Source: an uncultured Lachnospiraceae bacterium (GTDB taxonomy: Bacteria > Bacillota > Clostridia > Lachnospirales > Lachnospiraceae). Taken from it: 47,442 nt of DNA. A program made the translations under genes and the position numbers. Below, in pieces: positions 41,703 to 47,442 of this stretch (position 1 is the first letter of the stretch; the number at the start of each line of letters is the position of its first letter). The stretch covers positions 1 to 47,442 of the forward strand of contig CAJUPT010000022.1 of the NCBI GenBank assembly GCA_910588405.1, read 5' to 3'. The notes beneath the pieces were generated by a model that was not told the origin of the DNA, did no database searches, and saw only the letters and a list, made by a program, of their open reading frames with translations.

Positions 41703-42710
41703 TCAATGAGAAGCCAGCGCCGCCAGGTCAGCCTGCCGGATGCGTCCCATTTCTTCGATCATAGGCATAAAGCCCTGAAGCATTTCCTTCGGATCCAGTG
41801 TTTCCTTCATAATATATCCGGAAAACGCATAGGCCCTGTTGAAAGGACGGCCATAAGTATCTACGCAGCGGTGCACTTCATCATAATAAACCTGCGGATC
41901 CATATCGGCATACCCGGGCTGTCCCGACGTGTCATAACCGCCTATAAAGGAAAGCCTGTCCCCATACTTTTGGATCAGTCCCGCGATATCATTCATAGGC
42001 TGAATCGAAGACCAGGCCACCGCGCCCGTATCAATGATATCCTCCACAATATTTTCCGCATAGCCGCACAGATGATAGACAGGCATAATTCCCATATCGG
42101 CCAGCGCCTTATACAGACGGGTGTGATGAGGCTTGATCAGGTCACGGAAGGTTTCCGGCGACATAAACAGGCCCCGGGCGGTGGCTATGTCGTCAAAATA
42201 AGTGAAGGTGTCAACCTTATAATATTTGGCTACTTTTTCCGCGTATTTGATTTTAAAATCAGTAATGGCAGTAAACAGGTCATTGACGGCCTCCGGCTCC
42301 TCCATCATGGCGATCAGCGCTTCTTCCATGCCCATCAGGGCGCCCAGACGCTCAAAGACGCCGTTTCCGTTGCTGTAATCAAATACCAGCTTTGAACGGT
42401 CAAAAGGGGCTGTTTCCCGTTCCGCCCGGGCCGCCCAGTCTATGGCGTCCACATTGGGAATGGTTACCTGGGATTTCCATTTGGTGATGTCGGTCAGCAC
42501 AAATTCATTAGGCGCAGGGATCGGCGCTCCGCCGGCGGAGGCGGGCATAATCCAGCGCACGCCGAAAGCGTCGTAACCGCCTTTTGCCGGATCTCCCTTT
42601 TCAATCGGGTCAAAAACGCCGAACCCTTTCTGGTCTAAAAAGGTGCTGGGCACAAAATCCGTCTGTTTGTGGCGGTACATGTTCATAAGATTTTCTTTTC
42701 CTGACAACAT
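41703..42710 (-). CDS. URO-D superfamily protein 2, HxCG-containing
   Basis: A 335-residue TIM-barrel protein of the URO-D/MtaA superfamily. The HxCG motif that binds zinc and activates thiols in the methylcobamide:CoM methyltransferases is present in MPVYHLCGYAENIV near residue 205. VWSS-like and GGYDTSGQ segments follow, as in MtaA barrels. The third zinc ligand (a Cys near the C-terminus in MtaA) is not evident. FDYSNGNGVFERLGALMGME near 110 and TYFDDIATARGLFMSPETF near 170 are typical of the family. AGGAGGAG precedes the ATG. It is the first gene of the run with the symporter and TetR genes. Confidence 0.87.
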   Translation of the reverse strand: MLSGKENLMNMYRHKQTDFVPSTFLDQKGFGVFDPIEKGDPAKGGYDAFGVRWIMPASAGGAPIPAPNEFVLTDITKWKSQVTIPNVDAIDWAARAERETAPFDRSKLVFDYSNGNGVFERLGALMGMEEALIAMMEEPEAVNDLFTAITDFKIKYAEKVAKYYKVDTFTYFDDIATARGLFMSPETFRDLIKPHHTRLYKALADMGIMPVYHLCGYAENIVEDIIDTGAVAWSSIQPMNDIAGLIQKYGDRLSFIGGYDTSGQPGYADMDPQVYYDEVHRCVDTYGRPFNRAYAFSGYIMKETLDPKEMLQGFMPMIEEMGRIRQADLAALASH

Positions 42711-42932
42711 AGCAACTCCTCCTGAATTAAAATTCCGCTGTTTATAGTTCGTTACGGTTCTGCTGCCCCCACGGAGCCCTTCTCTCCTTTTCCGGGACAG
42801 TATGTCTCTTCAGGTGCATTATATCATTGTGCAGATTGATTGAAAATGCTGATAAAGACGCAAAATATTTGAACATTTTAACAAACAGTCGTGGCTTTAA
42901 ATATATTTCGCGGGAATCAATCGGAAAAACAC
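42711..42932 (-). promoter_or_regulatory. Promoter region of the URO-D2-symporter-TetR operon
   Basis: An AT-rich region. On the minus strand a perfect TATAAT lies near 42825, preceded at 17 bases by TTTTCA, a moderate -35. No gene is seen. Direct repeats of the AATCAAT type occur nearby but are too short to call operators. Confidence 0.4.
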
Positions 42933-43008
42933 AAAAAAAGGAAGCATCTGCAACAAAATAAGTGTTTTAACTAATACAACACACATTTTGTTGCAGATAC
43001 TCCTTTTT
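42933..43008 (-). terminator. Long terminator of PucR-like gene 2
   Basis: ATCTGCAACAAAAT (42946-42959) pairs perfectly with ATTTTGTTGCAGAT (42985-42998). An inner AGTGTT/AACAC helix and outer A/T runs extend the stem. On the minus strand it ends in seven T, 24 bases after the regulator stop. The outer runs also allow function in the other direction. Confidence 0.88.
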
Positions 43009-43031
43009 ATTCAATCGGCAGCCAGGCATCC

Positions 43032-44564
43032 TCACAGCCTGGGTTTGTCATAAATATGGGATTGGGTCGGATGCATCATCTGGCACAGCTTCAGCGAGAT
43101 CATAACATGCAGGATCTCATCCGCATCCTTCAGATGAAGCCCGGCAATCTCTTCAATCCGCTGCAGGCGCCTTAAAAATGTTGAACGGTGTACAAAAAGC
43201 ATTTCCGCAGCCTCCGAAGCCCTGAACTGGTTTTCGATATAACGGCGCAGTGTTTTCACATAATCCGTATCATTTTTCGCGTCATAGTCCATCAGACGGT
43301 AAATCCCCGGATGAACCGCCTGCTCCGCCGAAAACTCACAGGCAAATTTCTCAAAAATATAGTCCAGCAGATAATCGCCGAATTCAAACAGCCATAGATG
43401 GGGATTCTTTCGCAGACCGATGTGAAATACCTCGCAGGCCTGCTGGTAAAGATAAGACATGCCGGAAATCCCCGGCATCGGATTGCTGATCCCCACCTTA
43501 AGCATATGCTCTCTGATAAACGCCGTCAGATACTCCCTGAACTCCTCCATCCTGGCCGCGCACAGGCTCATATTGATAATCCAGGCAAAATCATTTCCGT
43601 CAGGCAGCACGCAGGTATCCGGCCAGTCCTTTTCCAGGCAGCCGCGGATATAGGAGTGATCCAGATTTGACCCTTCTTCCCGGATCGGCCGCATAAAAAT
43701 TACCCGGTATTCATGCTCCCCCCTCCAGCCGAACCGCAGCAGCGCCACCCTGTCCTCCGGCGTGATGCCGTACTTTTCCTGATAAAGCATGCGTGACAAA
43801 AGCCTGTGCTGCTCATCGTTTCCCCTGCGGTTTTGCCCGCTTGCCATGCTGCCGAGATAGGCCGACGACACATAACCCGCCAGACAGGAAAACAGCGCCA
43901 GCTCTTTTTTACAGGCCTCGGCATGTTCATAAAATGCCAGAAATACCGCCACAACCTGCCCGTCCAACAAAATATTTTTACATGCGGCCGTCCCTTCCCC
44001 GCTGTTCCTGGGATCATACATGTATACCTCTTCACTGCCGGAATGCATCCGGTAGCCCATGTCTAAAAACAGGTCATATGCGTCCCCGTCAGGCCGTTCC
44101 CCGTCCACGCCGCATAAAATCTGCTGTTCTCCGTCGTAAAGCGCCACAGGGACAGACAGGAAAGAACATCCCAGCTCCATCAGCTTCGCAGGCATCTCTC
44201 CCTGAAAAAGCGCATCTTTGAGCGCCGCTTCCCATTCCATCAAAAGATAAAGCTGGTCACAGAGCGCGTCATACAGATCCAGCTTGCTGACACTGTCGGT
44301 CACAAAAACGGCATCCGCCTCCCGAAAGCTTTCCGACAGCTTATAGGGGGCGCCGGCCAAAAATACAAAGCCGCAGCCATCCGGCTGCCCGATCATATTC
44401 AGATCCGTCAGCTCATCCAGCAAATACAGGCAGCCGGGCTCTGTCGTCTGCCCCCGGTAAAGCCGGATCTGCCTCACCCGCACGCTTTTATGCGCCTGCT
44501 CCCGGCCATAAACCGTAAACTTGCGGGAAAGCAGGCAAAAAATCATCCGCGAAGTAATCATCAT
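43032..44564 (-). CDS. PucR/CdaR-like transcriptional regulator 2
   Basis: Cytoplasmic regulator of the same architecture as the one at 15633-17111. The 510-residue protein ends in a PucR-type helix-turn-helix (residues about 440-500: RRYIENQFRASEAAEMLFVH, then RSTFLRRLQRIEEIAGLH). The middle part is the variable sensory region with a GGDEF-like fold probable (about 270-370), and the N-terminal part contains a PucR-type LYDALCDQLYLLMEWEAALK helix. The start ATG has AGGAG 8 bases upstream; nine codons earlier is another start without a site. It sits between two URO-D genes, divergent from URO-D3 and upstream of the URO-D2 operon. Confidence 0.83.
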   Translation of the reverse strand: MMITSRMIFCLLSRKFTVYGREQAHKSVRVRQIRLYRGQTTEPGCLYLLDELTDLNMIGQPDGCGFVFLAGAPYKLSESFREADAVFVTDSVSKLDLYDALCDQLYLLMEWEAALKDALFQGEMPAKLMELGCSFLSVPVALYDGEQQILCGVDGERPDGDAYDLFLDMGYRMHSGSEEVYMYDPRNSGEGTAACKNILLDGQVVAVFLAFYEHAEACKKELALFSCLAGYVSSAYLGSMASGQNRRGNDEQHRLLSRMLYQEKYGITPEDRVALLRFGWRGEHEYRVIFMRPIREEGSNLDHSYIRGCLEKDWPDTCVLPDGNDFAWIINMSLCAARMEEFREYLTAFIREHMLKVGISNPMPGISGMSYLYQQACEVFHIGLRKNPHLWLFEFGDYLLDYIFEKFACEFSAEQAVHPGIYRLMDYDAKNDTDYVKTLRRYIENQFRASEAAEMLFVHRSTFLRRLQRIEEIAGLHLKDADEILHVMISLKLCQMMHPTQSHIYDKPRL

Positions 44565-44899
44565 AAAAAACACTCCTGTCCGGTGCAACAATAACCATAT
44601 TTACTCAGGCCTGCCGCGCAGGTTTGCGCATGCCGCGGCGTCCGGCCTGTCAGGCCATCCCGGGGGAGCTGAAAATCTCCGAAAAAAAGCCCTGGCGCAA
44701 CAACTTTTATTCCGCGTCGGAGATTCCGCTCATTTCTCAGCCTACTCTTTCATCATGCAATCAGATATAATAATGCTGTCACCAAATCATGCTTTATGTT
44801 CAGTTTAGAGAAATCCGCCGTTAAAGTCAAGCAGACTTTGAATGTTTTTTATCTACACAACATATGACCCGCAACACCCACCAAGAAAGGAGAACACAC
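44565..44899. promoter_or_regulatory. Divergent region PucR2/URO-D3 with several dyads
   Basis: It holds three notable dyads: AATCTCCGA (44674-44682) with TCGGAGATT (44717-44725); GGCCTG-T-CAGGCC (near 44650); and AAAGTC-N5-GACTTT (44823-44839), about 60 bases before the URO-D3 start. The last is best placed for an operator. CCTGC-N3-GCAGG lies near 44610. No gene is seen. Confidence 0.4.
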
Positions 44900-45982
44900 A
44901 TGTCCATACCTGCATTTCAGCCGGAAGAGCTGCTGTACGACCGGGAAATCGCCGGGATTTCCCCTGCCCTCCCCACCTCAAAACGTTACTTCCACACACC
45001 GATTACCCAAAAGGAAAATTTTCTTCGGACCGTGCGCCGGGAGCATCCTCTGTGGATTCCCAAATACGGAGACTGGTATCCTTTCCTGACCCGTATTCTG
45101 CCTGATGCGGTGGCCAAGGGCCTGGTGCTGGACTATGAGCCCTTTGACCCAAAACAATACGGCGGTCCCGACTTTTTCGGCATTCCCTGGTACTATGAGG
45201 AACTGGCCGGCGGCTCCATGCCGGTTCAGAACCGGAAGCTGTTAACGAATATGAACGACTGGCGGGAATTCGTCCGTTTCCCTGATGTAGATCAATGGGA
45301 CTGGGAAGGCGCGGCAGAAAAAAACAAAGACTTTCTGTGCCGGGACCGTATCTGCCAGTACTGGTTTTTCACGGGATTCTTCGAACGGCTGATTTCCTTT
45401 ATGGATTTTGAAGAGGCCGCCGTCGCGTTAATCGACGAAGACCAGACTGGTGCGATCCATGAATTTTTTAATGAATTGGCTGATTTTTATGACCTGGTTA
45501 TCGGAAAGCTGAAACAATACTTTGATATTGACATGCTGCTGTTCCATGACGATGCCGGCACCCAGCTGGCGCCCTTTTTCTCCGTCCGGACCCATCGGGA
45601 AATGATCGTTCCCTATCTTCGCCGCGTGGCAGAATCCTGCCACAAACGGGGCATCCTGATGGAACTGCATTCCTGCGGAAAGAATCAGATGCTGATCGAA
45701 AATATCGTGGCAACCGGCGCCGACCTGTGGACGCCCCAGAACAATAATGACCTGGATTATCTCTATGAAAATTACGGCGATCAGATTATATTCGGCATCA
45801 ACGCGGATATCAAAAATATAAGCCCGGCCACCCCTGAGGAAGATATCATCGCCTCCGCCAGACGCTTTGCCCGCAAATACGGGCCGCACATGGAGGAGAA
45901 ACCGGTTATGTCCGCCAGCTGGGCCGCCCCTTCGCTGTATACGGAAGTGCTGTATGAGGAATGCCGGAAATTTATGGGGTAA
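44900..45982 (+). CDS. URO-D superfamily protein 3, HxCG-containing
   Basis: A 360-residue member of the URO-D/MtaA superfamily. It starts MSIPAFQPEELLYDREIAGI behind AAAGGAG; an ATG 12 codons earlier has no site. The HxCG motif is present in GILMELHSCGKNQMLIEN near residue 260, followed by WTPQNNNDLDYLYENYGDQI. MLLFHDDAGTQLAPFFSV near 215 gives the metal-side segment. A C-terminal Cys (YEECRKF) exists but is further from the usual third ligand. It is divergent from PucR-like regulator 2 and is not accompanied by a corrinoid-binding protein. Methyl transfer or another activity is open. Confidence 0.86.
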   Translation: MSIPAFQPEELLYDREIAGISPALPTSKRYFHTPITQKENFLRTVRREHPLWIPKYGDWYPFLTRILPDAVAKGLVLDYEPFDPKQYGGPDFFGIPWYYEELAGGSMPVQNRKLLTNMNDWREFVRFPDVDQWDWEGAAEKNKDFLCRDRICQYWFFTGFFERLISFMDFEEAAVALIDEDQTGAIHEFFNELADFYDLVIGKLKQYFDIDMLLFHDDAGTQLAPFFSVRTHREMIVPYLRRVAESCHKRGILMELHSCGKNQMLIENIVATGADLWTPQNNNDLDYLYENYGDQIIFGINADIKNISPATPEEDIIASARRFARKYGPHMEEKPVMSASWAAPSLYTEVLYEECRKFMG

Positions 45983-46065
45983 TGCGTTGATACATCATTA
46001 AAATACGGCTTATAAGTGACGATCGGGTAGGAGGCTACCCATTAGTTGAGTAGCCGACCTCCCAC

Positions 46066-46099
46066 ACCACTGTACGTACCGTTCGGTATACAGCGGTTC
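46066..46099 (-). ncRNA. Group II intron domain V
   Basis: The 34-nt catalytic hairpin starts GAACCGCTGTATAC on the minus strand. Its lower stem ACCGCTGTA pairs with TACAGTGGT, with a two-base bulge below the upper ACC/GGT stem. Domain VI follows, with GGCTAC/GTAGCC (near 46033-46056) and an outer GGGAGG/CCTCC helix ending at about 46021. Confidence 0.85.
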
Positions 46100-46107
46100 A
46101 ATAGTTT

Positions 46108-47421
46108 TCACGATACTTTCAGATAATAGTCAAGCATGGAGATATATCCCAGCTTGGCTATTATTTTATTGGTGAGGGCAACACTTAGCATCTGCGCTGT
46201 CCTCCAGTAACCCTTCCGGCTGTTGGCTATCTGATGCACCTGCCACTCTTCGAGTTTCAACGCTCTTAAGTTTCGGTACCTCGTCTTCACCTTTTTCCAT
46301 TGTTTCCAATAGATTGCCCGTATCCTGCGCCGGAGCCATTCATCTGTCTCCGCCATCAGTCCTTTCATGTCTGCAAGTTTGTAGTAATTTATCCACCCTC
46401 TGACATACTCCGCAAGTTTCTGTCTCCGGTAGTCGTTACTCCACCCTTTGTTTTTCTGGGTGATCTCCCTTATCCTGCCTTTCATCTTCTTGGCGCTCTT
46501 AGGGTGTACCCGGAATCTGCACTTCCCTCTGTTCCTGTAAAATGCGTATCCCAGATATTTTATTTTGCTCACATGTGTTACTGTTGTTTTGGCTCGGTTT
46601 ACTTTCAGGAATAACTCTCCCTCTATGAATGGGATGATATTTGCAAACGCCCTCTCCGCACTCTTCCTGCTCTTGCAGAATATCAGCGCGTCGTCCGCAT
46701 ACCTCACGAACCGGTGCCCCCTACGTTCCAGCTCCTTATCCAGTTCATTCAGCATCACGTTCCCACACAGCGGACTTAACGGCCCGCCCTGTGGTACGCC
46801 TTCCTCCGTTTTCTCGAAGAATCCGTTCTGCAATACTCCTGCATTCAGGTATTTGTGTATCAGCGATACCACTCGTCCATCCTTGATTGTCCGTGACAGT
46901 ACCTCTATTAATTTGCTGTGGTTTACCGTGTCAAAGAACTTCTCTAAATCCATGCTCACCACATACACATATCCTTCGTCTACATTCTTCTTGCTGGCTC
47001 TTAATGCGTCGTGCTGGCTTCTTCCCGGTCTGAATCCATAACTATTCTCTGAAAACTGTGGTTCAAACAGTGGTATCAGTTCCTGGGTAATCGCTTGCTG
47101 TATCAATCGGTCTACTACTGTTGGTATTCCTAATTTTCTGACCTTGCTTTTCTCTTCCTTGGGTATCTCTACCCTGCGGACTGGGTTAGGCTTGTATTTT
47201 CCCTCCCGTATCTCCCGGATCATTTCGCTCTGGTTTTCTTTCAGATAGGGTAGAAGTCCATCCACCTGCATTCCATCAATCCCGCCTTTGCCTTTGTTTG
47301 ATTTTACTTTCTTATATGCCTTGTTTAAGTTGTCTTTCCGCAAAATCAATTCCAGTAGATTGTCCGTCCAAAAGTCCGTGATGATGTGGTTGTTTTCAGT
47401 AATCCGCTGATAGACGGACAC
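46108..47421 (-). CDS. ltrA: Group II intron reverse transcriptase/maturase
   Basis: Promotes splicing and retrotransposition of the intron. The 437-residue protein is full length for the compact type: RT motifs DNLNKAYKKVKSNKGKGGID (RT0-1, near residue 32), RRVEIPKEEKSKVRKLGIPT (RT2, near 85), YGFRPGRSQHDAL (near 132), SMDLEKFFDTVNHSKL (near 155), GVPQGGPLSPL (near 213), and the active-site YADDALIF (near 245). The X/maturase (GIIM) domain follows (KLAEYVRGWINYYKLADMKG near 335). No HNH endonuclease domain is present. It resembles the Eubacterium/Roseburia maturases of MarathonRT type in motif order and length. Confidence 0.95.
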   Translation of the reverse strand: MSVYQRITENNHIITDFWTDNLLELILRKDNLNKAYKKVKSNKGKGGIDGMQVDGLLPYLKENQSEMIREIREGKYKPNPVRRVEIPKEEKSKVRKLGIPTVVDRLIQQAITQELIPLFEPQFSENSYGFRPGRSQHDALRASKKNVDEGYVYVVSMDLEKFFDTVNHSKLIEVLSRTIKDGRVVSLIHKYLNAGVLQNGFFEKTEEGVPQGGPLSPLCGNVMLNELDKELERRGHRFVRYADDALIFCKSRKSAERAFANIIPFIEGELFLKVNRAKTTVTHVSKIKYLGYAFYRNRGKCRFRVHPKSAKKMKGRIREITQKNKGWSNDYRRQKLAEYVRGWINYYKLADMKGLMAETDEWLRRRIRAIYWKQWKKVKTRYRNLRALKLEEWQVHQIANSRKGYWRTAQMLSVALTNKIIAKLGYISMLDYYLKVS

Positions 47422-47442
47422 TTCCGCATACTCTTTCTGTTC

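Larger units (their letters stand above)
46021..47442 (-). mobile_element. Group II intron, 3' part (5' end beyond the window)
   Basis: A retroelement on the minus strand: the maturase gene is followed by domains V and VI, and the 3' splice site is near 46021. It lies 38 bases after the URO-D3 stop in intergenic sequence. The 5' end (GUGYG) and domain I lie to the right of 47442, so the intron cannot be measured here. The maturase has no C-terminal HNH endonuclease, which fits group IIC-like elements that insert next to terminator hairpins. Confidence 0.85.

Overview
The window is a stretch of about 47 kb from the chromosome of an anaerobic Clostridia, most likely a Lachnospiraceae. This is inferred from gene content: a trimeric [FeFe] hydrogenase with NADH-dehydrogenase-type subunits, a rubredoxin-first rubrerythrin behind a PerR/Fur regulator, small Lachnospiraceae-type proteins next to dusB, and strong AGGAGG ribosome binding sites. 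No rRNA, tRNA, CRISPR array or prophage is visible.

Layout. (1) 1-5.4 kb, leftward housekeeping genes: argF, two small proteins, dusB, then greA-lysS. The dusB-greA gap holds a structured repeat that a 160-bp palindromic MITE-like element has split. (2) 5.5-14.1 kb, leftward: an NfeD-stomatin pair, an SH3/SleB cell-wall hydrolase with a WalR-like promoter box, and a recJ-apt-ktrB-ktrA-rRNA methyltransferase run. (3) 14.4-15.5 kb, rightward: a Fur/PerR regulator and reverse rubrerythrin, each with a palindromic operator. (4) 15.6-18.8 kb: a PucR-like regulator divergent from a URO-D-family gene, then a second, intact copy of the structured repeat. (5) 18.8-25.4 kb, leftward: a broken MFS gene with a 33-bp minisatellite, an NMT1/SsuA-type ABC importer, and a DHHW-MBOAT surface O-acylation pair. 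(6) 25.7-30 kb: hydC-hydB-hydA. (7) 30-36.4 kb: CotH kinase, a small acidic protein, a HyuA-type hydantoinase/oxoprolinase, a MATE exporter and an M48/YgjP peptidase. (8) 36.7-46 kb: an accessory catabolic-looking island with a nitrilase-family amidase, an SDR, a GpsA-like dehydrogenase, a TetR regulator, a GPH-type symporter, two more URO-D-family enzymes and a second PucR-like regulator. (9) 46-47.4 kb: the 3' part of a group II intron with its maturase, cut by the window edge.

Two signals stand out. The first is a three-hairpin intergenic element in two copies, whose middle stem differs in sequence but keeps its pairing; one copy carries the MITE with a 7-bp target duplication, and the other serves as the empty site. 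The second is the repeated pairing of divergent PucR-like regulators with URO-D-family genes. The second pair lies with a dedicated symporter and redox enzymes, and no corrinoid protein is nearby. This could be an undescribed uptake and degradation pathway; its substrate cannot be read from the sequence.
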